This document shows, piece after piece, positions 18,990 through 28,457 of a stretch of DNA of 64,000 bases (positions within the stretch are counted from its first letter, which is position 1; each line of letters begins with the position of its first letter). Origin of the DNA: an uncultured Dysosmobacter sp. (GTDB lineage: Bacteria; Bacillota; Clostridia; Oscillospirales; Oscillospiraceae); contig NZ_CANRMB010000001.1 of the NCBI RefSeq assembly GCF_947631635.1, forward strand, positions 248,001-312,000, written 5' to 3'. The translations under genes were made by a program, and so were the position numbers. The notes under the pieces were generated by a model. The model searched no databases, was not told the origin of the DNA, and was given only the letters and a program-made list of their open reading frames with translations.

Positions 18990-19907
18990 ATGAAAGTATC
19001 TCTGGTCATCATGGCGGCGGGACTGGGGTCCCGCTACGGCGGCAGCAAGCAGGTGGACGGGATTGGTCCGCACCATGAGATTTTGATGGAATATTCCATT
19101 TACGACGCCCTGCGGGCGGGCTTCAACAAGGTCGTGTTCATCATCAAACCGGAGATGGAGGAGATGATGCGCCGCCTGTGCGGGGACTATCTGGAGAAAA
19201 AGACGGCCAGGGACGGCAGTCCTGTGGAAGTGGCCTATGTCTTTCAGGATTTTTCCTCGATGCCGGATTTCTATACCATCCCGCCGGAGCGGACCAAGCC
19301 CTTCGGCACGGTCCACGCCCTGCTGTGCGCGGCGGACGCGGTGCGGGAGCCCTGCTGCGTCATCAACGCGGACGACTACTATGGCATCGACGCCTACCAG
19401 ACCATCTATGACGAGCTGGTCAGGCTGCCCGCGGAGGGGAAGGCCACCATGGTGGGCTACCTGCTGAAAAACACCGCCAGTCTCCACGGCACGGTCTCCC
19501 GGGGGATCTGCACCGTGGCGGATGGAAAGCTCCAGTCCGTCCGGGAGGCGCTGAAGGTCCAGATGTATCCCGACGGCTCCCTGAAGGACCTGGCGGAGGA
19601 CCGGGACCTGGCGCCGGACACCGTGGTGTCCATGAACTTCTGGGGCTTTGCGCCCTCCATCTTCCCGGCCCTGCGGGCGTATTTTGAAAATTTCCTGCGC
19701 CATGAGGCGGGGGACAACATCAAGGCGGAGTGCCTGCTCCCCGTGATGGTGGACCAGCAGATGCAAGATGGAAAGCTGGAGGTGTCCGTGCTCCACTCCA
19801 CGGACAGGTGGTTTGGCATGACCTACCAGCAGGACCGGGAGGTGGTGGCCGCGGAGCTGAAAAAGCTCCATGAGACGGGCGCCTACCCGGAGGACCTGCG
19901 GAAATGA
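18990..19907 (+). CDS. NTP transferase (sugar-phosphate nucleotidyltransferase-like)
   Basis: VSLVIMAAGLGSRYGGSKQVDGIGPHHEILMEYSIYDAL; CCVINADDYYG. Confidence 0.85.
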   Translation: MKVSLVIMAAGLGSRYGGSKQVDGIGPHHEILMEYSIYDALRAGFNKVVFIIKPEMEEMMRRLCGDYLEKKTARDGSPVEVAYVFQDFSSMPDFYTIPPERTKPFGTVHALLCAADAVREPCCVINADDYYGIDAYQTIYDELVRLPAEGKATMVGYLLKNTASLHGTVSRGICTVADGKLQSVREALKVQMYPDGSLKDLAEDRDLAPDTVVSMNFWGFAPSIFPALRAYFENFLRHEAGDNIKAECLLPVMVDQQMQDGKLEVSVLHSTDRWFGMTYQQDREVVAAELKKLHETGAYPEDLRK

Positions 19908-19945
19908 GACCTATCCGCCCGGCGGAAAAGGCCGGATCGACCTGT

Positions 19946-19983
19946 GAAAAAGCGCGTACGGCATGCCGTACGCGCTTTTTTTT
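19946..19983 (+). terminator. Intrinsic terminator
   Basis: AAAAGCGCGTACGGcatgCCGTACGCGCTTTTTTTT. Confidence 0.85.
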
Positions 19984-20145
19984 GCCGCAAACACTGTTTT
20001 TCCGCCGGGCGGCGGGGATTCAAACCCTTTGGTGATTTTGAAACAATTTGATACCAAAATTTTAACAAATTGTTTCGACTTTTTTCGCCCTGTTTCGTCT
20101 ATAATAGAAAGCGGATCAACAATGCGGCCAGAGGAGCGGACATAT

Positions 20146-21039
20146 ATGGCGGGAAAGAGAGAGAAAGCAAACGGCAGAACGCGTCTGCCGGGGATCGTGG
20201 CCTTGCTGGCGGTGGCGGCGGTGGTGCTGACATCGGCGGGACCGGCGGGCGCGGCGGCGGATTCGCCGGTGGAGCGGATCACGGCGCAGCTGCTGCCGGC
20301 GGCGGAGCATGCGCCTGAGATGCAGGCGGCGGAGCCACCGCAGAAACAGCCGGAGGAGGCCGATGTCCCGGCGGAGCCGGAGAAGGCGCCCTTTGCCCCG
20401 GTGGCGGAGAGCGCCCCGGTGGAGGATGCGTATTTTGACGACGTGGTGTTCCTGGGGGATTCCCGCACGGAGGGCTTTCACCTTTACAGCGGCCTGAAAA
20501 CAGGGACCTATTTTTACGCGGTGGGGGCCACGGTGGAATCCGTGTTCACCAAAAAGGCGTGGGAGACGCCCAAGGGCAAGGTGCCCCTGCTGGACGCGGT
20601 GGCGGCGGCGCCCTGCGGCAAGGTGTACGTGATGCTGGGCGTCAACGAGCTGGGCTGGGCCAAGACGGAGACTTTCCGGGACCAGTGTGCCAAGGTCATC
20701 GACCGCCTTCGGGAGGACCACCCCGGCGCGGAGGTGGTGCTCCAGTCCATCCTTCCGGTCAGCGCCAAGCAGGACGCCAAGGGCAGCTATGTGAACAACG
20801 GGCGCATCGCGGCCTACAACGAGGTACTCCTGGCGCTGGCGGAGGAGAAGGAGTGCCCTTACATCAACGTGGCGGAGGCCGTGGCGGACGAGAGCGGCTG
20901 CCTGCGGGCGGACTGGACCTTTGACGGCGTGCACTTGAATGTGACAGGCTGTCAGGCCTGGCTGGAATACCTGCGGACCCATCCCGTGGGGCAGGCGGAA
21001 GCAGGAGCGGAGGCGGGTGGGACCGCGGACGCGGCATGA
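20146..21039 (+). CDS. SGNH/GDSL-type hydrolase, membrane-anchored or secreted
   Basis: N-terminal TM, VVFLGDSRTEGF (block I), VYVMLGVNELG (block III), FDGVHLN (block V). Confidence 0.82.
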   Translation: MAGKREKANGRTRLPGIVALLAVAAVVLTSAGPAGAAADSPVERITAQLLPAAEHAPEMQAAEPPQKQPEEADVPAEPEKAPFAPVAESAPVEDAYFDDVVFLGDSRTEGFHLYSGLKTGTYFYAVGATVESVFTKKAWETPKGKVPLLDAVAAAPCGKVYVMLGVNELGWAKTETFRDQCAKVIDRLREDHPGAEVVLQSILPVSAKQDAKGSYVNNGRIAAYNEVLLALAEEKECPYINVAEAVADESGCLRADWTFDGVHLNVTGCQAWLEYLRTHPVGQAEAGAEAGGTADAA

Positions 21040-21089
21040 CGCGGCCTCCCACTCAGCCAGGGATTGTGCTTTTATGATTTGATAAGCGG

Positions 21090-21120
21090 AAGCGGCCTTG
21101 CCCAACGGGCAGGGCCGCTT
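21090..21120. terminator. Bidirectional intrinsic terminator
   Basis: AAGCGGCCTTGCCCaacGGGCAGGGCCGCTT between convergent genes. Confidence 0.75.
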
Positions 21121-21141
21121 ATTTTACACCTTGGAAGGACT

Positions 21142-21555
21142 TCAAAATTGCGCTTCAAAGTAGTACCAGCAGGGGGACAGGCGGCGGGTGAAACCGCGGT
21201 TGTCCCCCTCGCCGCGCCATTGCCAGCCGCCGTCCGCTTCCGCCAGAGGAAGGTCTGCGTTTTGGAAGGCCAGGGGCACGTCGTCCGGGGAGTAGTAGAA
21301 GCCATAATAGCCGGGGCCGGTGAGCAGGTATTCCACCATGGGGTGGCGGCCGTCCCAGTGGTTTACAGCGGAGAAGGCCGAGCCGCGGTAGGTGAGGGGG
21401 ATCTCCCCGCTGAAATAGCCGTCCATGTCGGACTGCAGCTCCCCATGGTGGGCCTCCACATAGCGGGCCGCCCGCCGTTCCGGGGTACAGCAGGTGAGGA
21501 TGAGACCGGAGAAAAGCACGCAGAAAACAGGCAGAAGAAAACTCCTTTTGGGCAT
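21142..21555 (-). CDS. Hypothetical lipoprotein-like protein
   Basis: Signal-like N-terminus MPKRSFLLPVFCVLFSGLILTCC. Confidence 0.6.
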   Translation of the reverse strand: MPKRSFLLPVFCVLFSGLILTCCTPERRAARYVEAHHGELQSDMDGYFSGEIPLTYRGSAFSAVNHWDGRHPMVEYLLTGPGYYGFYYSPDDVPLAFQNADLPLAEADGGWQWRGEGDNRGFTRRLSPCWYYFEAQF

Positions 21556-21570
21556 AGAGACCTCCGGCTT

Positions 21571-22080
21571 TCAGGTGTCGAATTTACAGTAGTACAGGGC
21601 CTTGGCATCGGCGTCATAGATCGCAATGGTGACGTTGTAGGAATACCGCCGGAAGAGATGAAGATCGCTGTGGGGGTCGGTATCCTCGGCCTGCCGGTCC
21701 TCAAAATAGTAATATCCGTTCTCGACGAGGGGGAAACAGCGGACCCCGTCCTGGGTGATATAGGGCCCCGTGCCGGAGACGCCGTAGACAAACGCCTGTA
21801 AATTGCCGCTGAGAGGCAGGGAGCGCCAGCGGTTTTGAACACGGCTGCCGAAGCTGTCGTCGGGAAAGGTGAGCTCCACGAAGGTCAGGCCGTCTCCGTG
21901 GAAGCCGCCGTGACTGTCGGAGGAGGCGGCCACGGTCCCGCCGGAGACGTCAGTGCCCAGGGCGCGGGAGATCTTGGCGGTCTCGCTGAGAGACGAGACC
22001 GCGTCAGACAGGGCTCGGTGCATGGACAGGGAGAGCAGGAGGAGAACTGCCAGAAAAAACGGGATCAAACGGTGCATCAA
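21571..22080 (-). CDS. Hypothetical secreted/membrane-anchored protein
   Basis: N-terminal hydrophobic segment MMHRLIPFFLAVLLLLSLSM; codes without interruption in the same orientation as neighbours. Confidence 0.6.
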   Translation of the reverse strand: MMHRLIPFFLAVLLLLSLSMHRALSDAVSSLSETAKISRALGTDVSGGTVAASSDSHGGFHGDGLTFVELTFPDDSFGSRVQNRWRSLPLSGNLQAFVYGVSGTGPYITQDGVRCFPLVENGYYYFEDRQAEDTDPHSDLHLFRRYSYNVTIAIYDADAKALYYCKFDT

Positions 22081-22090
22081 AGGACTCCTT

Positions 22091-23617
22091 TCACGAGGAC
22101 TGGCCCGCGGCCAGACAGGCGGAGAGGGACCAGGTGTGCCAGTCGGCGCACTCCCGGCAGGCGCTGATACGGCGGTTGAGGATCAAAGTATCCAGCCGCC
22201 GCTGGCCGCCGTTCCGGTCCCAGCAGGCCAGGCCGCCATCCAGCCGCTCCAGCTGAGAGAGAGTATCATAGGACAGGTCATAGAGCAGGTATTCCACGTC
22301 GATGGCGGCGCTTTCACCGGCCAGATACCGGTCCACCTGGTCCTTTGCCACCAGATAGTCCACGGGGACGCAGTTGATGACCAGCCATCCCGCCAGGGCC
22401 AGGGGAAAGGCCAGCCTGCAGAAACTGCGGTCCGGCCTTTGGACCTTGCGCAGAGCCGCCAGCAGGAAGAGGGCCATCATCACCATGCCCCAGTAGGTCA
22501 TACAGCGCTTGAAGCTGAGGCCATAGGCGGAGACATACAGGGTCATCCGCCAGGCGGCGGAGGCCAGCAGCACCAGGCTCTCCAGCGCCAGAAGGGCGGC
22601 AAGCAGGCGGACGGCCGTCCAGCACCGCCCCTCCTGCCGGGAGAAGGACAGCGCCGCCATGACGGCGGTGAGGTTCACGGCGGTGACGCCCACCATCTGG
22701 AAAAAGCCGCTGCGGGCCCACTCGGCATAGCTGATGCCCCGCTGGGCCAGATAGTCTGCCCCGCCGAACAGCCCGGCGGACTGGATTGCCAGAAAAAGCA
22801 GATACAGCGCGTCCAGGGCCGCCAGGACCATGGCAAAGCCCAGGGCGTCGGCGGCGGGCTGCTTTTCGCCGTTGCGCGCCTTCAAAGGGACGGGATGGCG
22901 GAGACTGTACAGCAGTCCGAAGAGGAAGGGCGTCAGCACCAGGCCCCAGATCAGCTTCCACAGCGCAGTGGAGAAGTGTGCCTGCATGAACCGCCGGAGG
23001 TCCGCCGTGGCGGCGGCGAACAGCGCGTCGGCCGAGGCCAGGATGGGAATGAGGAACGCCAGCAGGACCAGGGCGCAGACAGCTCCCGCCGCCAGGGGCA
23101 GGACCCTGCGGCGGTCCCGGCTCTTTCCCGCCGCGGCCGCGGCAGGCACCGCTCCCAGATGGCAGAAAAGCCCCCGCAGCAGCAATAGGAAGCGCTCCCA
23201 CAGCATCATGGGCCGCCACCAGGGCAGCTGGGCCGCGCCGGAGAGGGCCAGGGCGTGGACCGGCAGGAGCACCAGCAGGGCCATCAGGTTCCAGAGGCGG
23301 AAATACCAGTTGGAGCCCAGGGCCATGGCCGCCGCCAGGAACAGGTTGAACAGCAGGAGCACGCGGTTGGAACGGAGGGACAGGGGGGCGGTCCCGGTGT
23401 AGCACAGGACCAGGACATACCAGGCGAACACCGCGGCGGTCAGTCCGGCGGTGGGGCCGTGCCAGATCAGCGTGTCCGTCAGCAGGACACAAAACGCGGC
23501 TGTAAAGAACAGGAACAGGCGGTCCCGGGGGGCGGCCTCATAGGTTTTGGCGGGATTTTGGGCAGACTTTACCAGGCCCTCCGCCGGGAGGGCTTTTTCA
23601 AATGCAGACATATCCAA
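22091..23617 (-). CDS. DUF4173-type multi-spanning membrane protein
   Basis: 508 aa multi-TM; pattern AVLLLFNLFLAAAM..ALRKVQRPDRSFCRLAFPLALAGWLVINCVPVDYLVAKDQVDRYLAGE. Confidence 0.75.
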   Translation of the reverse strand: MDMSAFEKALPAEGLVKSAQNPAKTYEAAPRDRLFLFFTAAFCVLLTDTLIWHGPTAGLTAAVFAWYVLVLCYTGTAPLSLRSNRVLLLFNLFLAAAMALGSNWYFRLWNLMALLVLLPVHALALSGAAQLPWWRPMMLWERFLLLLRGLFCHLGAVPAAAAAGKSRDRRRVLPLAAGAVCALVLLAFLIPILASADALFAAATADLRRFMQAHFSTALWKLIWGLVLTPFLFGLLYSLRHPVPLKARNGEKQPAADALGFAMVLAALDALYLLFLAIQSAGLFGGADYLAQRGISYAEWARSGFFQMVGVTAVNLTAVMAALSFSRQEGRCWTAVRLLAALLALESLVLLASAAWRMTLYVSAYGLSFKRCMTYWGMVMMALFLLAALRKVQRPDRSFCRLAFPLALAGWLVINCVPVDYLVAKDQVDRYLAGESAAIDVEYLLYDLSYDTLSQLERLDGGLACWDRNGGQRRLDTLILNRRISACRECADWHTWSLSACLAAGQSS

Positions 23618-23657
23618 TTCTCCTATCGTTACTGTCCGTCAAAAGCGGACGTTTTTT

Positions 23658-24008
23658 TCAGGCCCATTCGTATTCCACGCGGCCAACAGTACCGTCTTCC
23701 AGCAGGTAGACGATCATATATTCCGGGAACCACTCCAGGCCCCGCCCGCTGCCGATCCAGTAGCAGCGGCGCAGCTCGCCCTGCCATGCTTCCGTTGAGA
23801 CGGGGCCAAGGAGGACGTCCAGTTCCGCTTCCTGCATCCCCATCAGCCCGTCGTACTGCCGGAGGAGGCTGCCCACCAGATTGCCCCGGTTGTGCATGGC
23901 CTCCCACCGGGCGGGCGTGAAGTGGTGGCGGCAGTAAAAGACGGCGCAGAACAGGAGGGCGCCGCAGAGCAGCATGGCCCGGCGGCGGTTTCGGCCCGCC
24001 GCCCTCAT
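23658..24008 (-). CDS. Hypothetical protein with N-terminal TM
   Basis: MRAAGRNRRRAMLLCGALLFCAVFYCRHHF; overlaps downstream gene context. Confidence 0.55.
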   Translation of the reverse strand: MRAAGRNRRRAMLLCGALLFCAVFYCRHHFTPARWEAMHNRGNLVGSLLRQYDGLMGMQEAELDVLLGPVSTEAWQGELRRCYWIGSGRGLEWFPEYMIVYLLEDGTVGRVEYEWA

Positions 24009-24225
24009 GATGGCTCCTCCTTTTCCGGCACAAATTCCAGAATGTCCCCCGGCTGGCAGTCCAGGGCAGAGCAGATGGCCTCCAGCGTGGAGAACCGGAC
24101 GGCCTTGGCCTTGTTGTTTTTCAAGATGGAGAGATTGGCAAGGGTGATGTCCACCTTTTCAGAGAGCTGGGAGAGGGACATCTTCCGCTTTGCCATCATC
24201 ACATCCAGATTGACGATAATTGCCA
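24005..24225 (-). CDS. Small XRE (YozG-like) transcriptional regulator
   Basis: VNLDVMMAKRKMSLSQLSEKVDITLANLSILKNNKAKAVRFSTLEAICSALDCQPGDILEF. Confidence 0.88.
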
Positions 24226-24237
24226 TTGTGCGCCCCC

Positions 24238-24813
24238 TTATATGATCGTGTCGTTTTCGGCCTTTACCTCCGCCGCCTGGCGGAAGAGACCGGCGGCCAC
24301 CAGACAGCACAGCCCCAGCATGACGAAGAGGGGAATAAACAGAGCCGTGTAGGAGAGCCAGGGATGGAGCGAGGCCAGCAGCCGGCAGACGCAGATGGTC
24401 TTGACCAGGGCGGCTCCGGCGATGACGAAGCAGCCGGCGGCGGCTCAGTGCAGGCAGCGGGCATTGCGGACGGAAAAGGGCTGGCCGTCGGCCACGGAGG
24501 CCAGCAGGCGGATGCCCTGGACCAGGATCACCGCGCCGCAGACGCCGCAGACCGTCAGAAACAGGGCCAGCACGGCGGTGCGGGGCGTCTGCCAGACGTC
24601 CCGCAGAAGGATGCGGAGCAGATTTCCCAGGCCGTCGTCAAAGTCATAGTCAAAGGTGGCGGACAGAGCGGCAAAGGTGAGTCCCTCGGGATTCCCGCTG
24701 CGGATATAGGCGAAGGCCGGAGCCAGGGGGACCACCAGAACATCCAGGCACAGCAGGAGCGCCAGCACGCCGACCAGCCAGCCGGACAGCTTTTGTACAG
24801 GAAGCGGTTTCAT
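24238..24813 (-). pseudogene. DUF2975 membrane protein interrupted by a single in-frame TGA (24445-24447)
   Basis: MKPLPVQKLSGWLV...NARCLH-TGA-AAAGCFVIAGAAL...LFRQAAEVKAENDTII-TAA. The frame continues after TGA and aligns with the paralogue at 24825-25417. Confidence 0.75.
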
Positions 24814-24824
24814 AGGCTCCCTCC

Positions 24825-25417
24825 TTAAATCGTCAGGTCGTTTTCCGCCTTCAGCTCCGCCGCCTGGCGGAAGAGGGCGGACATCACCAGGCAAAGCAGG
24901 CCGAACATGGCGAACAGCGGCACGAACAGGGCGTTGTAGGTGGCCAGGGGCGCGGCGGAGCGGTAGTGCCAGACGCTCCAGACCACCCGCGCCAAAGCCG
25001 CGGCGGCGATGAGGAAGGCGGCCACAGCGGCCCGCTTCAAAGAGACGGCGTTTTTCGTGGAAAACGGTTCTCCCTGGAGAATGGTCTTCAGCACCCGGCG
25101 GGCCTGCCAGAGGATGACGGCGGTGCAGATGCCTGCAAAGAGCAGAAACAGTGTCAGAACGATGCTGTAAGCATCCATCTCCGCCCATCCCCAAAGCCAG
25201 ATCAGGGCGCTGCCGGCGATACCCGCCATCACGATATCGTCCTCGCCGGGGAACAGGATGCCGCCCAGATAGGCGCGGACGCCCTCCAGAAGCCCCCCCT
25301 TTCCGCTGACGAATACGGCGGTGGGGATCAGGTACAAAATAACGATGTTGCAGACCAGCGCGATGATGACCAGGATATTCAGGATTTTGGCGATTTTTTG
25401 CACAGCGGTCGAATCCA
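24825..25417 (-). CDS. DUF2975 family membrane protein
   Basis: 4-TM profile, MDSTAVQKIAKILNILVIIALVCN...LFRQAAELKAENDLTI; next to YozG-like regulator. Confidence 0.8.
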
Positions 25418-25454
25418 TAAGCGGTTCCTCCATTCGGCGTTACATGCGGGTGAT

Positions 25455-25632
25455 ATGGTCCATTCACTTGAAAAACCGCACGGGATTTTTCAAGCGGGCG
25501 ATGCCCGCTGTGCGTAAAGCGCACAGTGATTGCCTATGAAATGCAAATCAAGGCCGCGGTCCGCGGCCTGTCACAGCGCACATGCGCTGCGACACTTGAA
25601 AAGTGGATCTGCCGCTTTTCAAGTTATTTCAT
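25455..25632. repeat. Hairpin-chain intergenic repeat, copy B
   Basis: ~178 bp of consecutive hairpins: CTTGAAAAA..TTTTTCAAG, GCGGGCgatGCCCGC, GGCCGCGgtCCGCGGCC, CAGCGCacatGCGCTG, ACTTGAAAAG..CTTTTCAAGT; near-identical to the reverse complement of copy C. Confidence 0.85.
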
Positions 25633-25811
25633 TATAAACTCCTGATTATAAACTCCATCAGCACGGCATACCCTGCCAGGAAAAGCAGAAATATGGCGGC
25701 GGAAGCCAGCAGGCGGCCTTTGCGCCTTTGGCGGACGCCCTGGACCAGCAGGACGGCCGCGAGAAGCAACAGCAGCAGGGAGATGGGGGTCCAGTAGGCG
25801 GTGAGTCCCAT
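25632..25811 (-). CDS. Small membrane protein (59 aa)
   Basis: MGLTAYWTPISLLLLLLAAVLLVQGVRQRRKGRLLASAAIFLLFLAGYAVLMEFIIRSL; SD AAGGAGG upstream. Confidence 0.6.
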   Translation of the reverse strand: MGLTAYWTPISLLLLLLAAVLLVQGVRQRRKGRLLASAAIFLLFLAGYAVLMEFIIRSL

Positions 25812-25950
25812 GGCAATGCCTCCTTTTTCTGGTATCCTACCACATAGATTATTGAATGTCAATTATTTTTTATCGTTTTTCAATAAAAACGTGGGGGACA
25901 GAAGGATGAGACTGCAAGGCGGGTCCGGATAGGCGTGTCTAACGGAAAAA

Positions 25951-25991
25951 ACAGCAAGGCGGACGGCCTTTCGGACCGTCCGCCTTGCTGT
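25951..25991. terminator. Strong terminator-like hairpin
   Basis: ACAGCAAGGCGGACGG...CCGTCCGCCTTGCTGT. Confidence 0.6.
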
Positions 25992-26198
25992 ATGATATAG
26001 AGAAAGGAGAGGGAAAATGGTGTGTGTCAATCAAGCTTCCCGCTTGATGGTTTTATCATAGCGGGTGGAAAAACGAAAGTCAACGGCTGAAAGGGAACCT
26101 TCACAATTTGTTTACAACCAGCCGGGTTTCGACATTTTTTGTTCACAAATCGTTCAAAAAATATTAGCATTTTACATATTGACGGCATAGGAGAACTG

Positions 26199-26241
26199 TG
26201 TTAGTATTTAGTACACTAATTTTTAGCCTGCTAAATATTAA
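26199..26241. promoter_or_regulatory. Putative MarR operator/promoter region
   Basis: Repeated TTAGT/ACTAA and TTTAGcctgCTAAA dyads directly upstream of the marR RBS. Confidence 0.5.
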
Positions 26242-26259
26242 ATGGAAAGGAGGCGGCGT

Positions 26260-26697
26260 ATGGAATATCCCAAGGCCCTGGGTCCGATGCTGGGCTGCTG
26301 CGCGCGTCTGGCAAGGGAACGGATGGACGCAAGGCTGTCCGGCTGTGACGTGACCCCCGCACAGACACACGCCCTGCTGTACCTCCACCGCCACGGAGGG
26401 CAGGCGCCCCAATGCGAGGTAACGGCGTTTTGGAAGGTGAAGCCCTCCACAGCCAACGGGATTTTGGACCGGATGGAGGAAAAGGGGCTGGTCCGGCGCA
26501 CGGTCAGCGGCAGCGACGCCCGGAAGCGCCTCATCACGCTGACGGAGAAGGGGAAGGAACAGCAGGCGCTGTTCCAGGAGCGGCTTCTGGACACGGAGCG
26601 GGCACTTCTCCGGGGCTTTACCCCAGAGGAGGAACAGACGCTGCGGGGACTGCTGGACAGGATCATGCGCAATTTAGAGGAGGACCGGAACCTATGA
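26260..26697 (+). CDS. MarR family transcriptional regulator
   Basis: VTPAQTHALLYLHRHGGQAPQCEVTAFWKVKPSTANGILDRMEEKGLVRRTVSGSDARKRLITLTEKG. Confidence 0.92.
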   Translation: MEYPKALGPMLGCCARLARERMDARLSGCDVTPAQTHALLYLHRHGGQAPQCEVTAFWKVKPSTANGILDRMEEKGLVRRTVSGSDARKRLITLTEKGKEQQALFQERLLDTERALLRGFTPEEEQTLRGLLDRIMRNLEEDRNL

Positions 26698-28457
26698 TCA
26701 GAAAACTGTGGCCCTACGCAAGGCCTTACACCAAATGGATCGCTGCCGGTGTGGCGTGCAGCGCGGCGGAGGCCGTCTTTGAACTGCTGATCCCACTGGT
26801 CATGAGCGATATCGTGGATATCGGCATCGCCAGCGGGGACAGGAACTTTATCATGCAGAAGGGCGGCCTGATGGTCGCCATGGCCATGGTATCCCTGGCG
26901 TTCGGCCTGGGAGCGGCGGTGTGTTCGTCCGTGGCCGGACAGGGCTTTGGCTCCAATCTGCGGCGGGCGGAGTATGACCATATCCAGGAGTATGCCTTCT
27001 CCAACATCGAGAAGTTCTCCACCGCCTCCCTGGTGACCCGCCTGACCAGCGACGCGCAGGCCATGCAGATGTCCCTGATGATGGGGATGCGGCTGCTGGT
27101 GCGCGCTCCGGTGATGCTGGTCTCGGCGCTGTTCCTCTCCATCCGCATCAGCTTCCAGCTGAGCAATGTGTTCCTGGTGGCGCTGCCCCTGCTGCTGATC
27201 GTGGTGGCGGGGATCTTGAAAAGGGTCGGGCCCATGTTCCGCTCCCTCCAGGAGAAGACCGACGCGCTGAACCTGGTGGTGCAGGAGAACCTGACCGGCA
27301 TCCGGGTGGTGAAGTCCTTTGTCCGGGAGCCGTATGAGGAGGAGAAATTCGCCCAGCGGAACCAGGACCTGAAGGGAACCTCGGAAAAAGCCTTCGGCAC
27401 GGTGGTGGTCAACATGCCCATCATGATGCTGATCATCTACGGCACCATCATCGCCGTCATGTGGTTCGGCGGCAAAATGGTCTATGCCGGAACGCTGGAG
27501 ACCGGCAAGCTCATCACCTTCTTCACCTATATCACCCAGATCCTGACCTCCCTGATGATGGTGTCCATGGTGTTCATGATGCTGACCCGCTCCGTGGCCT
27601 GCGCCAAGCGCATCGTGGAGGTGCTGGAGGAGCGGCCCGCCATCACCGACGATGAGGCGGAGACGGATACGGACGCCGATGGCTGCGAGACGCCCGCCGC
27701 CGTGGCGGACGGCAGCATCGACTTCGACCAGGTGTCCTTCAAGTATAACGCCGACAGTCCGGAATGGATCCTGCGGGATATCGACCTCCACATCCGATCT
27801 GGGCAGACCGTGGGCATTCTGGGGGGCACCGGCAGCGCCAAGACCACCCTGGTGTCCCTGATCCCCCGGCTGTACGAGGCCACGGAGGGCACCGTCTCCG
27901 TGGGCGGCAGGCCGGTGAAGGCATACACCATGGAGCACCTGCGGGACGCGGTGGGCATGGTGCTGCAAAAGAACACACTGTTCTCCGGCACCATCCGGGA
28001 GAATCTGCTCTGGGGCGACCCCAACGCCACGGAGGAGGCGCTGTGGGCGGCCTGCCGGGCGGCCTGCGCCGACGAGTTTTTGGAGCGGATGCCGGACGGC
28101 CTGGACACGGATCTGGGCCAGGGCGGCGTCAACGTGTCCGGCGGGCAGAAACAGCGCCTCTGCATCGCCCGGGCGATCTTAAAACGCCCCAAGGTCCTGA
28201 TCCTGGACGACTCCACCAGCGCCGTGGACACCGCCACGGACGCCAAGATCCGCAAGGTGTTCGCCCAGGAGCTGAAGGACACCACGAAGATCATCATCGC
28301 CCAGCGGGTGGCCTCCGTCTGTGAGGCGGACCTGATCCTGGTGATGGACGGGGGCCGCATCGTGGCCCAGGGGACCCATGAGACCTTGATGGAGACCTGC
28401 GGGATCTACCGCGAGGTCTACCAGTCCCAGCAGGAAGGAGTGAGCATCGGTGGCTGA
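26694..28457 (+). CDS. ABC exporter (permease-ATPase fusion), first half of pair
   Basis: ABC TM domain; Walker A GGTGSAKTT, signature VSGGQKQRLCIARAI, Walker B VLILDDSTSAVD; ATGA overlap with marR. Confidence 0.93.
   Translation: MIRKLWPYARPYTKWIAAGVACSAAEAVFELLIPLVMSDIVDIGIASGDRNFIMQKGGLMVAMAMVSLAFGLGAAVCSSVAGQGFGSNLRRAEYDHIQEYAFSNIEKFSTASLVTRLTSDAQAMQMSLMMGMRLLVRAPVMLVSALFLSIRISFQLSNVFLVALPLLLIVVAGILKRVGPMFRSLQEKTDALNLVVQENLTGIRVVKSFVREPYEEEKFAQRNQDLKGTSEKAFGTVVVNMPIMMLIIYGTIIAVMWFGGKMVYAGTLETGKLITFFTYITQILTSLMMVSMVFMMLTRSVACAKRIVEVLEERPAITDDEAETDTDADGCETPAAVADGSIDFDQVSFKYNADSPEWILRDIDLHIRSGQTVGILGGTGSAKTTLVSLIPRLYEATEGTVSVGGRPVKAYTMEHLRDAVGMVLQKNTLFSGTIRENLLWGDPNATEEALWAACRAACADEFLERMPDGLDTDLGQGGVNVSGGQKQRLCIARAILKRPKVLILDDSTSAVDTATDAKIRKVFAQELKDTTKIIIAQRVASVCEADLILVMDGGRIVAQGTHETLMETCGIYREVYQSQQEGVSIGG

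Noticed and set aside
24445-24447. Selenocysteine recoding of the in-frame TGA
   Set aside because: The position corresponds to a basic residue in the paralogue rather than Cys, and no obvious SECIS-like hairpin was seen immediately downstream.
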